Position numbers and translations under genes: made by a program. A DNA stretch of 64,000 nucleotides from an uncultured Clostridia bacterium (GTDB lineage Bacteria; Bacillota; Clostridia; CAKSNL01; HGM11501), in NCBI GenBank assembly GCA_934476235.1, contig CAKSNL010000007.1, positions 41,046 to 105,045 on the forward strand. Direction: 5' to 3'. Numbering within the stretch: the first letter of the stretch is position 1; each line of letters opens with the position of its first letter. Under the pieces are notes generated by a model. It saw only the letters and a program-made list of their open reading frames with translations. It ran no database searches and was not told where the DNA came from. This document shows, in pieces, positions 27,179 through 35,176 of this stretch.

Positions 27179-27222
27179 GGCAAGCCAAAAGGGAAAGAAT
27201 CCTCTTTCCCTTTTGGCTTGCC
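27179..27222. terminator. Strong 20-bp stem-loop
   Basis: GGCAAGCCAAAAGGGAAAGA pairs fully with its complement across a four-base loop. It lies between convergent genes and can stop either transcript; the T content after the stem is moderate. Confidence 0.65.
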
Positions 27223-27252
27223 CTTTAATATGTATTTTTTATGAGGAAGGAA

Positions 27253-27289
27253 TCCGGGAGCGCCGAAATTTTTCTCCGGCGTTCCCGGA
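27253..27289 (-). terminator. Stem-loop right after the 49-residue peptide gene
   Basis: TCCGGGAGCGCCG pairs with CGGCGTTCCCGGA (one G-U) starting eight bases after the stop codon. No U-run follows on the minus strand, so it may stabilise the transcript 3' end rather than terminate it. Confidence 0.5.
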
Positions 27290-27296
27290 AGGAAGG

Positions 27297-27446
27297 CTAA
27301 TTAATATCGATCCACTTAATCTTGCCATTGCCGATAAGCTTATTTTCATCAAGGGTCTTTAATGTGCTTGCCATTATTATGTCGCCGGATTCGATTTTTG
27401 TAACCTCAAGGGTCGGCGCTTCATATCTTTTCATTTCTTTCATCAT
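27297..27446 (-). CDS. 49-residue peptide, leader-like, unknown function
   Basis: The frame MMKEMKRYEAPTLEVTKIES continues to GDIIMASTLKTLDENKLIGN and ends GKIKWIDIN. A GGAGGCG site lies ten bases before the first ATG; the second ATG is also possible. It starts 14 bases after the stop of the beta-helix protein gene on the same strand, so the two are co-transcribed. There is no signal peptide, no Cys and no membrane segment. The 'YEAPTLEV...DIIMAS' opening resembles short Clostridia and Bacteroidetes peptides sometimes seen near RiPP maturation genes, but no such enzyme is in the window. A precursor or chaperone-like role is speculation. Confidence 0.65.
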   Translation of the reverse strand: MMKEMKRYEAPTLEVTKIESGDIIMASTLKTLDENKLIGNGKIKWIDIN

Positions 27447-27460
27447 TTCAAAACGCCTCC

Positions 27461-29584
27461 TTACTCTTCATTTACTGTGTACTCGACCTGTTTTGCAGCC
27501 GTTTTGTCATAACTGATTGTAATCGGGTCGGAGAATACAACGCCTTCGATACTGTAAAACTTATAGTAGTTTACCGCCCATACGGTCGCCGTATCGCCTG
27601 TAATGCCGTAAACATCCGCCATATAGCCGTTGCCCGCTTCAAGCTTTGAAAGGTCAGTGCCTGTGAGCTTTACCGCATTATTCTCAATCGTTTCTTTATT
27701 TGCCTCGGTCTTATAGAAAAGCGTGCCTATGTACTCAACCGAACCCGGGTTCTTAACATCCGTAACCGTTGTGATAACTCTCGCAACGCCTAAGGTGCCG
27801 TCATCATACACTCCCGTGTCGGTCTCGGCATCAAGCGTCAGCTTCGCGGTAATCAGAAGCTTGCCGTCCTTAATGTATGCAAAACGGTTTGCCGCATTGT
27901 CATGGGTGACCGAGTCGGTATTTGCAAGCGACGCACCGTCCGCCGCGGTCGCAATCTGATCCCCGATGCCGATGTTGTCAGCCCTGATGCCGATCTTGCC
28001 CGAGAATTCTCCGCTGACAATAATGTTTGCCGCCGTGCCGTAAATGTTATTTAATGTTGAGCCGTTCTTATTATCGTAAATCTTAGCGCCGCCCGAAACG
28101 GTAAGGCTTCCGCCTTCAAGGTATATACCGCCGCCCTGAGGCCAGTTGCTGTTATTGTTCGTAATCTCGCCGCCGGACATAATCATCTTTCCGGAACCCT
28201 TAACTCGCACCGCGCCGCCGGCGTTCGCCCTGCAGCCGGTAATCGTTCCGCCGGTCATGTTGAAAACCGCATTCCCTTCAAGTCTTATAGCGCCGCCGGT
28301 GTCGGAGCTGTTTACAATGTCTCTGATTTCGGAGCCTTCCTTCATATAGATGGTTCCGTTATTTCCGCCGGCAAAATATGTTCCGCTCGCCGTCGTCCCG
28401 CTGCCCGCGCCGACAACTTTTGCGCCGCTGTCTAACGTAAGGCTCCTGTCGTATAAGTAAAACGCATTGCCGGAAAGCTCTTTTAAGTCAAGAGTTATAT
28501 TTTTAAATGTAATGTTGTTATTAACCGTCGTTCCCTTTTTCACGGTAACAGTGTGTCCCTGACCGTCCATGCTTACGGTGATAAACTGCATTAAATGACT
28601 GCCGGTCGCGTCAAGCTCTGCGTCCTTCAAAAGGTATTTGTTGCCGGCGGACTGGAGCGCGCTTATCACGCTCGTATATCCCGCTCCGCCTTCCGATACC
28701 GCAACGACGGACGGCTCATAGAACTTGTTGCCGTATTTTCCGTAGCTTCCGGAATTGTCTGTTACCGTTGCCCCGTCCTCGGTGTAAACCGCAACCTTAT
28801 TTGAACCGTTGCCCGAAATGTCCGCGCTCTCGCCGAGCGTTACCGTTACGCCGCTTCCGGCATAAACGCCGTTTGCAATGGCGGTATTTCCGGTAATCTT
28901 GCCGTTGATCTCAATTGTGCCGGTTTTGCAAACCGCAGCAACAGCCACTTGTCCCCTTGTGCTTCCGGTGATTTCGGAGGCAGCGTCCATCTTAAACGTT
29001 CCGCCGCCGAGCAGTGAAACCGCAGCTCCGTTATGACCGTCATTCGCCCATGCCGATCCGCTGTTTACTATCTTAGTGTTAATCAGCGTGACAGACGGGT
29101 TCGCCTGGTCAGCATTACTGTATATCATGCCGCCCCATCCGCCTTTCGCCGTCACGGTCGAATTTTCAAGTATCAGGTGACCGCCGCCGGCAACTCTGAA
29201 AAAGCCCTCTACGTGATCCGCGCTGTCTTCTATAACCACGTTACGAAAGCGAACCTCAACCTGAATATTGACAGAGCCGGAGCCGCTGACCGATATTCCG
29301 TATTTGCCCTGTCCGTCAACGGTAATTCTGGTATATATATCCTGTTTTGCCGGATAATTGCCCACATTCAGCGTGTCATTGTCAAGAAGCGTTATGACCG
29401 TGCCGTGCGAAACATTCGCCTGCGCCGCGTCAAGCGCTTCCTTAAACGTCGCATATCCCGTTTCGCCGATTGCCGCCTTGTCGGTAGCCTCGTACGCTCC
29501 CGCCGCGGTGCACATAAGCGCCGCAAGCGCCAAAACCGTTCCGAAGAAGGCGAGCCGTTTTTTAATGCCTTTCTTTTCCTTCAC
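27461..29584 (-). CDS. Secreted right-handed beta-helix surface protein
   Basis: The 707-residue protein starts at GTG 29584 after GGGGGAA. Residues 1-30 are a signal peptide (RLAFFGTVLALAALMCTAAG ending near AYA). Residues about 35-560 are short repeating strands rich in GGxxT, NNTI and SG turns, such as GGAIRLEGNAVFNMTGGTIT, which fit a pectate-lyase-like beta-helix of the polymorphic-outer-membrane/adhesin type. Residues about 565-707 are a beta-rich end domain. No LPxTG, SLH or stalk domain is seen, so anchoring is unclear. No pectate-lyase catalytic residues were recognised, so an adhesive or structural role is more likely than an enzyme. Confidence 0.75.
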   Translation of the reverse strand: MKEKKGIKKRLAFFGTVLALAALMCTAAGAYEATDKAAIGETGYATFKEALDAAQANVSHGTVITLLDNDTLNVGNYPAKQDIYTRITVDGQGKYGISVSGSGSVNIQVEVRFRNVVIEDSADHVEGFFRVAGGGHLILENSTVTAKGGWGGMIYSNADQANPSVTLINTKIVNSGSAWANDGHNGAAVSLLGGGTFKMDAASEITGSTRGQVAVAAVCKTGTIEINGKITGNTAIANGVYAGSGVTVTLGESADISGNGSNKVAVYTEDGATVTDNSGSYGKYGNKFYEPSVVAVSEGGAGYTSVISALQSAGNKYLLKDAELDATGSHLMQFITVSMDGQGHTVTVKKGTTVNNNITFKNITLDLKELSGNAFYLYDRSLTLDSGAKVVGAGSGTTASGTYFAGGNNGTIYMKEGSEIRDIVNSSDTGGAIRLEGNAVFNMTGGTITGCRANAGGAVRVKGSGKMIMSGGEITNNNSNWPQGGGIYLEGGSLTVSGGAKIYDNKNGSTLNNIYGTAANIIVSGEFSGKIGIRADNIGIGDQIATAADGASLANTDSVTHDNAANRFAYIKDGKLLITAKLTLDAETDTGVYDDGTLGVARVITTVTDVKNPGSVEYIGTLFYKTEANKETIENNAVKLTGTDLSKLEAGNGYMADVYGITGDTATVWAVNYYKFYSIEGVVFSDPITISYDKTAAKQVEYTVNEE

Positions 29585-29670
29585 TTTGTGTTCCCCCGTT
29601 CCTTATATAAATTCAAAGCACATAAAGCCGATCCGCCGGTAAAACCGTTATCGGGTCGGTTAGAGTTTGT

Positions 29671-29744
29671 TTGGTTTATGTTACACATAAACCAAAGGGT
29701 ATACCCTTTGGTTCTATAATACAATCTAATTTCAGTTTTGTCAA
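29671..29744 (-). promoter_or_regulatory. Promoter of the beta-helix gene with two overlapping hairpins at the start of the mRNA
   Basis: On the minus strand TTGACA (29739-29744), 17 bases, TATTAT (29716-29721). Transcription should begin near 29709. A perfect 24-base palindrome at 29690-29713 covers that point. A second hairpin at 29671-29695 (ten-base arms TTGGTTTATG/CATAAACCAA) shares bases with it, so the two cannot form fully together. They may be an operator plus leader switch. Confidence 0.65.
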
Positions 29745-29907
29745 CCACTTTTTCAGATTTTTTGTCTATTTTATTTTTACCTTTTAATAATATTGCTTTA
29801 ATTTTAAGATATATTGCTCCGTTTCTTAAAATTCAATGAATTGTGCCTTTTCCACGTCCCGGAAAATCCCTGTACATGTTTTTAATTCTCATAACTCACA
29901 CGCACAG

Positions 29908-29940
29908 AAAAAAGGCAGAGCATAGAGCTCTGCCTTTTTT
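29908..29940. terminator. Terminator-like hairpin
   Basis: AAAAAAGGCAGAG pairs with CTCTGCCTTTTTT around CATAGAG. It lies between two minus-strand units and may be a second stop for the nagBA transcript. Confidence 0.75.
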
Positions 29941-29944
29941 GTGT

Positions 29945-30265
29945 AATCTATTTTCACCCTCCTTGCTAAAGGAGGGTGGCTCGAAGAGCCGGGAGGATTT
30001 TTCAGCGCACCCACATGTTCCACGCACCCGCTTTCGGGTCGCCAGGGATGGCGAGCCCTACGTTTTGCACACATACGGTTAATGCTCCCCCATTGCGGGT
30101 CGATGAAGGCATCGACCCCTACGGTTTTGCACACCCACTTTCGCTAATGCACCCGTAGGGGCGATTCATGAATCGCCCGCCCGTTTAGTGAATAGTGAAA
30201 AGGTAATAGTTGCGCCTTTGGCACCACCGTAGGGAATGGCGTCCCCGACATCCCGAAAACACAAA
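29945..30265. repeat. Intergenic mosaic island 4
   Basis: No gene is present. Modules include ACCCTCCTT-GCTA-AAGGAGGGT (29956-29977), a GGCTC-GAA-GAGCC stem, the 'GGGAGGATTTTTCAGCGCACCC' tail, GGGTCGATG-AAGG-CATCGACCC (30097-30118), GGCGATTCATGAATCGCC (30160-30177), and the GTGAATAGTG module (30183-30231). Another GGTCGATTC/GAATCGCC unit lies at about 30306-30335, after the terminator. Confidence 0.8.
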
Positions 30266-30268
30266 TAC

Positions 30269-30298
30269 AAAAAGCTCTGTAATAATTACAGAGCTTTT
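30269..30298 (-). terminator. Terminator of the nagB-nagA-ROK operon
   Basis: AAAAGCTCTGTAA pairs with TTACAGAGCTTTT around TAA. It lies about 75 bases after the kinase stop codon, with flanking A and T runs. Confidence 0.75.
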
Positions 30299-30373
30299 GT
30301 AAATTCGTAGGGTCGATTCATGAATCGCCCGTCTTTCATGTGTGCCTTTCGGCTTGTCAGGGATGTGTGCCCC

Positions 30374-31273
30374 CTACATTGCCGCTCTTGCCGCGCCGAT
30401 GATTCCCGCGTCGCTTCCCAAAAGCGCCTTCAATATAGGTGTTTTGCCGCCGATAAAGCCGGACACCTTCTCCCTAAGCGGGATAAACAAGGGATCGCCC
30501 TCGTTGCTCACTCCCCCGCCGATCACGACCGCGTCGGGTGAAAAAAGCGTGATTATATTCGCCGTGCCCTCGGCAAGGTCAGAAATAAAATCGTCAACCG
30601 CCTCCGCTGCCGCCGCATCGCCCGCGCGCGCCAGTCTGAACGCCGTCATAGCGTTTATTTCCTCCCCGGCAAGCTTGGAATCGGGATATTTTTCCGCCTT
30701 CTCGCGGGTCGTTTTTACAAGCCCGGTCGCGGAGGCGTACTGCTCAAAGCAGCCGCGCCTCCCGCACGCGCATGTCCTTCCGCCCTTCGCTATCACCATG
30801 TGCCCGACCTCGCCGGCACCGAAAAGGCTTCCCGTGTACACCTCTCCGCCGATTATGATTCCGCCGCCGACGCCTGTGCCGAGTGTCATCATCACAACGT
30901 TTTTATATCCCTTCGCGGCGCCCAGCCGGCTCTCCGCAAGCGCCGCCGCGTTTCCGTCATTAATCAGAACGCACCTTTTGCCGAGTCTTTTTTCCATTTC
31001 ATCTTTAAGCGGATAGTCCGAAAACGCGATGTTCGAGGCGAAAATAACTTTTCCCGCTTCGGGGTCCACGATTCCTGGGGACCCGATCCCGACCGCGTCA
31101 ATACCGTCAAGCCCTCCGAGCGTTTTTATTGCCTCCGCCATTTTGTCCGCCGCTTCGGACGGGTCTTTCTTCGCGTCCCCGAGCGGAACGCTTGTCTTTT
31201 TTAAAAGAGCACCGGATGCGTCCGTTATGCCGACCGCAATGTTCGTGCCGCCAAGGTCAATTCCAGCATACAT
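30374..31273 (-). CDS. ROK-family sugar kinase (glucokinase or amino-sugar kinase)
   Basis: This kinase has 299 residues from the ATG at 31273, which follows GGAGGTG; it overlaps the end of nagA by 17 bases, indicating coupled translation. The phosphate-binding site is GIDLGGTNIAVGI at the N-terminus, the active-site region is VLINDGNAAALAE, GTGVGGGII lies in the middle, and the ROK zinc motif is GRTCACGRRGCFEQYAS. ROK members include glucokinases and GlcNAc or ManNAc kinases. Its place after nagB and nagA suggests it phosphorylates GlcNAc to GlcNAc-6-P for NagA, but glucose cannot be excluded. Confidence 0.9.
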   Translation of the reverse strand: MYAGIDLGGTNIAVGITDASGALLKKTSVPLGDAKKDPSEAADKMAEAIKTLGGLDGIDAVGIGSPGIVDPEAGKVIFASNIAFSDYPLKDEMEKRLGKRCVLINDGNAAALAESRLGAAKGYKNVVMMTLGTGVGGGIIIGGEVYTGSLFGAGEVGHMVIAKGGRTCACGRRGCFEQYASATGLVKTTREKAEKYPDSKLAGEEINAMTAFRLARAGDAAAAEAVDDFISDLAEGTANIITLFSPDAVVIGGGVSNEGDPLFIPLREKVSGFIGGKTPILKALLGSDAGIIGAARAAM

Positions 31274-32336
31274 AGTCGTCCTCACCTCCGATTAGAGTGT
31301 ATTTAAGGTTAAGCTCATCATCGAGCAAAATAATGTCTGCGTCAAACCCGGGTGCGATGCGCCCTTTCGTGCAAAGCCCCGTATACTCCGCCGGCGCACC
31401 GCTTGCCATATAGAACGCGTCGCGCTCCGGAATCCCCCATTCGATGAGTTTTTTAACGCCGTAGAGCGCCGAGTGCGAGCTTCCGGCAATCGTGCCGTCG
31501 GGCAGTCTCGCTTCGCCGTTCGTCATTTTAATGTCCAGCCCGTCATACTTATAGTCCCCGTCCGGAAGGTACGCCGGGTTCACCGAGTCGCTTATCACTA
31601 TCATTTTTCTGCCGAAGGTCTTATAAAGCATCTTCACGACCGCCCTGTGAACGTGCAGCCCATCGCAAATGACCTGCGCCCACGCGTCCGACTCTATCGC
31701 CGCGCCGATGATTCCGGGCTTCCTGTGATGAAGCGGAGTCATCGCGTTAAACGTGTGCGTGAGGCAGTCCGCCCCGAGCCCGATTGCGGTCATCGCGGTG
31801 TCATAGTCGGCGTCCGAATGTCCGATAATGCACTTGGCGCCGCAGTTTTCGATAAATTCAAAGGCGCCGGGAAGCTCGGGCGCGAGCGTTATAAGCTTAA
31901 CATTTTTAAAAGTCTTAAATTCTTCGAGCGACGGATTTTTGATAAAATCCTCGTTCTGCGCGCCCTTGTATTTCTTGTTTACATAGGGACCCTCCATGTG
32001 AAAGCCCATGATGCGCGCACCGTGATCAAAATCCGTTTTTTCATGCGTTACGGCGTAAATCGTTTCATAATCCGCCGTCGTCGTCGTGGGAAACCACGCC
32101 GTCACGCCCTGCCTGCTCTGGTAATCCGAGAGCTCCTCTAAGTGTCCCCCGCTTGTCACATCATGCCCGAGCGCGCCGTGAGTGTGAATGTCGATAAGCC
32201 CGGGAAATGCCTTTAAGCCCTTCATGTCCTCGCCCGGGAGGGGCGATTTTCCGACAAAGGCAATCTTGCCGTCACGAATCACAATGTCCGAAATTTCGGA
32301 GTCGATAAGCACATTTTTTAACACTCTGTCAGCCAT
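31257..32336 (-). CDS. nagA: N-acetylglucosamine-6-phosphate deacetylase
   Basis: The enzyme has 359 residues from the ATG at 32336 (GAGGAGG six bases upstream, overlapping the nagB stop by eight bases). It is an amidohydrolase-fold enzyme: metal motif PGLIDIHTHG, HMEGPYVNKKYKGAQ with the metal-binding Glu, HSDADYD, HTFNAMTPLHHRKPG, and the catalytic Asp in VISDSVNPAYLPDG (the family usually reads TDA, here SDS, with Asp kept). It removes acetate from GlcNAc-6-P to give GlcN-6-P for NagB. Confidence 0.95.
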   Translation of the reverse strand: MADRVLKNVLIDSEISDIVIRDGKIAFVGKSPLPGEDMKGLKAFPGLIDIHTHGALGHDVTSGGHLEELSDYQSRQGVTAWFPTTTTADYETIYAVTHEKTDFDHGARIMGFHMEGPYVNKKYKGAQNEDFIKNPSLEEFKTFKNVKLITLAPELPGAFEFIENCGAKCIIGHSDADYDTAMTAIGLGADCLTHTFNAMTPLHHRKPGIIGAAIESDAWAQVICDGLHVHRAVVKMLYKTFGRKMIVISDSVNPAYLPDGDYKYDGLDIKMTNGEARLPDGTIAGSSHSALYGVKKLIEWGIPERDAFYMASGAPAEYTGLCTKGRIAPGFDADIILLDDELNLKYTLIGGEDDYVCWN

Positions 32337-33051
32337 TGTAAGCCTCCTCATCGCAGATGATGACTGCGTTTTCATGCATGTTGAGCACCGTTGACGGGTT
32401 CTGAGTGCTGATTTTTTCGGTCAAAAGCCCCGAAAGCGAGTTGTGCTTCTCCCTGCCCGAAACCAAAAGGACGATCATTTTCGCCTTCATGATGGAGCCC
32501 ATTCCCATGGTGATGGCTCTGCGCGGAACGTCCTCCTCGCGCTCAAAGAACCGCGAATTTGCGGCGATCGTGTTCTCCGAAAGCGTCACCACGTGCGTTC
32601 TCGAATCAAGGTCCGAGTTCGGCTCGTTAAAGCCGATGTGCCCGTTTCTGCCGATTCCGAGAATCTGAAGGTCGATTCCGCCCGCCTTCTTTATCGCCTC
32701 GTCATAGCGGCGGCACTCCTCTTCGGCGTCATCAGTGCTGCCGGACGGGATATGTATGTTTTCGGGCTTCACTCCCGCGCGGCTGAAAAAGTTTTTCTGC
32801 ATATAATAGTGGTAGCTCTGCTCGTTTTCCGGCGCAATCGGATAATATTCGTCCAGATTGAACGTCGTCACCCCGGAAAAGTCGATCTCGCCCGCCTCTT
32901 TCATTCTGCACAGATTTTCATACATTCCGAGCGGTGTCGAGCCTGTCGCAAGTCCCAGCACGGAATTTGCCTTCAGCATCACCTGCGAACGCACGAACTC
33001 CGCCGCTTTTTCAGAAACCTCATCATAATTTTTGCAAATAATCAATCTCAT
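32329..33051 (-). CDS. nagB: Glucosamine-6-phosphate deaminase
   Basis: The enzyme has 240 residues from the ATG at 33051, placed eight bases after AAAGGAG. Family motifs are LGLATGSTPLGMYENL, TFNLDEYYPI, the proton-relay GIGRNGHIGFNEPNS, and ITMGMGSIMKAKMIVLLVSG. It converts GlcN-6-P to fructose-6-P and ammonia, feeding amino sugars into glycolysis. It heads the nagB-nagA-ROK operon and is divergent from the AraC-type regulator. Confidence 0.96.
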   Translation of the reverse strand: MRLIICKNYDEVSEKAAEFVRSQVMLKANSVLGLATGSTPLGMYENLCRMKEAGEIDFSGVTTFNLDEYYPIAPENEQSYHYYMQKNFFSRAGVKPENIHIPSGSTDDAEEECRRYDEAIKKAGGIDLQILGIGRNGHIGFNEPNSDLDSRTHVVTLSENTIAANSRFFEREEDVPRRAITMGMGSIMKAKMIVLLVSGREKHNSLSGLLTEKISTQNPSTVLNMHENAVIICDEEAYNG

Positions 33052-33103
33052 AGTCAACGCTCCTTTTCCTCTTGCCAATATGCTATTCCTGTGCTATAAT
33101 AAT

Positions 33104-33132
33104 ATAATATAACATATTTTATGCTTTTTCAA
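33104..33132 (-). promoter_or_regulatory. Promoter of the nagB operon in the divergent gap
   Basis: On the minus strand TTGAAA (33127-33132), 17 bases, TATTAT (33104-33109). A small inverted repeat AGCAA-CAAAA-TTGCT (about 33132-33146) adjoins the -35 box and may be a regulator site. Confidence 0.6.
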
Positions 33133-33180
33133 GCAACAAAATTGCTGATTTTTAATACAATATTGCCGGAGGTGCTATAA

Positions 33181-34041
33181 TTGGAATCATTTGTTTTTGA
33201 ATCGCATCAGAATTCCGGGGGCGCGCTGCCGTTTATTTTTCATTACGACGTGCTCTCCCAAAATGCGGAGGATTGCCCGGCTCCGGACGCGGTCCCGCTC
33301 CTTCGCTACGGCAAGCGGTGCATATATAACTGGCATGAGAATATCGAGCTTTTGTATATTGTAAAGGGTTCCGGCACACTGTTTTCGGACGGCAGGCGCT
33401 TCACCTTCCGCGAGGGCGACACCGTCGCCGTAAACTCGCTTGAGCTCCATTTTACCGAGGCAGACGACTGTCTTTGCTATTACGTTATCATTCCCGACCG
33501 CGGATTTCTGAAGGTCAATTCCGTTGACACATCGCGCCTCTCGCTTACGCACGTCATTTCGTCGCGCGAATCGGGGGAGATGTTTTCGCGCATCGCGCGG
33601 CTTTACGCGTCGGACGAGCCGTTCCGCGAGGCAAAACTTAAGGCGGCACTTCTGGATCTGGTCATTCTCCTTGCCGACCGGTTCACCTCAACTGAAAAGG
33701 CGGCTCCGCCGTCAAAGTCGCTTTCACGGATGAAGCTTATAATAAGCTATATCAACGCGCATCTTTCTGAGCATATCTCGGCGGACGATGTTGCCCGCGC
33801 GGCGGCGCTTTCAAAGTATCATTTTCTGCGCGAGTTTAAAAAGCTCACCGGTATGACGCTGGTCAGCTTTATCAATAATTTAAGATGTGAGAAGGCGCGG
33901 TCGCTGCTTTCGTCGGGCGATATGCCGGTGTCGGAGGTCTGCTCCTCGTGCGGGTTCGAGAATTCGTCGTATTTCACGCGTGTTTTCCGGGATAACGCCG
34001 GGATGACCCCGTCCGAGTACCGCAGCATGTGCCGAAAGTAG
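33181..34041 (+). CDS. AraC-family regulator with N-terminal cupin
   Basis: The 286-residue protein starts at TTG, six bases after GGAGGTG. Residues about 35-140 form the cupin ligand domain (NWHENIELLYIVKGSGTLF, then FREGDTVAVNSLELHF). Residues about 185-284 carry the two helix-turn-helix units of the AraC/XylS type (ISADDVARAAALSKYHFLRE; VSEVCSSCGFENSSYFTRVF, then GMTPSEYR). It is divergent from nagB and most likely regulates the amino-sugar operon; the ligand is not known. Confidence 0.92.
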   Translation: MESFVFESHQNSGGALPFIFHYDVLSQNAEDCPAPDAVPLLRYGKRCIYNWHENIELLYIVKGSGTLFSDGRRFTFREGDTVAVNSLELHFTEADDCLCYYVIIPDRGFLKVNSVDTSRLSLTHVISSRESGEMFSRIARLYASDEPFREAKLKAALLDLVILLADRFTSTEKAAPPSKSLSRMKLIISYINAHLSEHISADDVARAAALSKYHFLREFKKLTGMTLVSFINNLRCEKARSLLSSGDMPVSEVCSSCGFENSSYFTRVFRDNAGMTPSEYRSMCRK

Positions 34042-34049
34042 GAAGCGAC

Positions 34050-35135
34050 AAGATACAAACGCCTTCAAGAGATAAAGGGAGCGTAGCTACACCGGGGCAA
34101 TGAGTACAAAATCCGTAGGGGTCGCCATCCTTGGCGACCCGTGGTATAGGGACGCAAAATAGGTAGGTGCACCTAAAAATCCCTCAGTCATTTTAAAAAA
34201 ATGACAGCTCCCTTTAGCAAGGGAGCCTTTAAAGCCCTCCTTGCTAAAGGAGGGAAGAGCCGAAGGCGAAGGGAGGATTTTTCGGGAGTATCATAAAAAA
34301 CATACGCGAAGCTCGCGGGCAATTCTCAGAATCGACCCTACGGGCGCATTAGCAAAAGCGGCTGCGAAAAATGTAGGGGCGATGCCTTCATCGACCCGAA
34401 AATGTGTGCACTATCACAGTGGGCGCAAAACCAATGGATGTCGGGGACGCCATCCCCTACGGTGTGCACGAGCGTAATGCGCGGGAATCCGTAGGGGGCG
34501 CCATCCTTGGCGACCCGTGGGTGTGGAAAATATGTGCGTGCACCCAAAAATCCCTCAGTCATTTTCAAGGAAAATGCCAGCTCCCTTTAGCAAGGGAGCC
34601 TTTAAAAAGCTTCCCTCTGACGAGGCATGACTAAAAAATACAACAAAGTCTTTTTCCGCCACGCCGTTTAGCTCTTGGAGGCAGACCGGAGTCTTCCATT
34701 TAAAGCCTTCAAGAGATAAAGGGAGCGTAGCTACACCGGGGCAATGAATGACAGTCCGGTGGACTGTCAGAACCGAGGCGTGAGGAGAGCCGCAGCGAGA
34801 CGGAAGAGCCGAAGGCGAAGGGAGGATTTTTCGGGAGTATCATAAAAAACATACGCGAAGCTCGCGGGCAATTCTCAGAATCGACCCTACGGTGTGCATT
34901 AGCAAAAGCGGGTGCAAAAATGTAGGGGACGATGCCTTCATCGACCCGAAAATGTGTGCACTATCACAGTGGGCGCGAAACCAATGGATGTCGGGGACGC
35001 CATCCCCTACGGTGTGCACGAGCGTAATGCGCGGGAATCCGTAGGGGTCGCCATCCTTGGCGACCCGCAAAAAACATGCACACACCCGGACGGTCGAGAA
35101 AGTGAATTGCCCCTACGGGTGCAACGGCGTAATAA
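34050..35135. repeat. Intergenic mosaic island 5, the longest
   Basis: About 1.1 kb without a gene between the convergent AraC and SLH-adhesin genes. It contains GGGTCGCCA-TCCT-TGGCGACCC (34119-34140), GCTCCCTTTAGCAAGGGAGC units, a TCATTTT/AAAATGA stem, GATTCTCAGAATC and GATGCCTTCATC palindromes, and GGGGACGCCATCCCC. Short open frames reading 'TITVGAKPMDVGDAIPYGV' on the plus strand arise from the repeat itself and occur twice. Confidence 0.85.
34262..34522. repeat. Direct repeat copy A (about 260 bp), copy B at 34811-35070
   Basis: The block beginning GAAGGCGAAGGGAGGATTTT and ending in TTGGCGACCCG is present twice with an offset of 549-550 bases and only scattered differences (for example GGGCGCATTAGC versus GGTGTGCATTAGC). 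A shorter relative of its beginning lies at 58494-58555. Confidence 0.85.
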
Positions 35136-35140
35136 GCACA

Positions 35141-35169
35141 AAAAAAGGACGGCTGAGCCGTCCTTTTTT
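35141..35169 (-). terminator. Terminator of the SLH adhesin gene
   Basis: AAAAAAGGACGGC and GCCGTCCTTTTTT around TGA, eight bases after the stop codon. Confidence 0.92.
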
Positions 35170-35176
35170 ATTGGTT

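Noticed and set aside
29033..29719. A 228-codon plus-strand frame opposite the beta-helix gene
   Set aside because: It runs antisense through the coding region and across the promoter and hairpins of the real gene, with Arg/Tyr-rich composition and no known fold.
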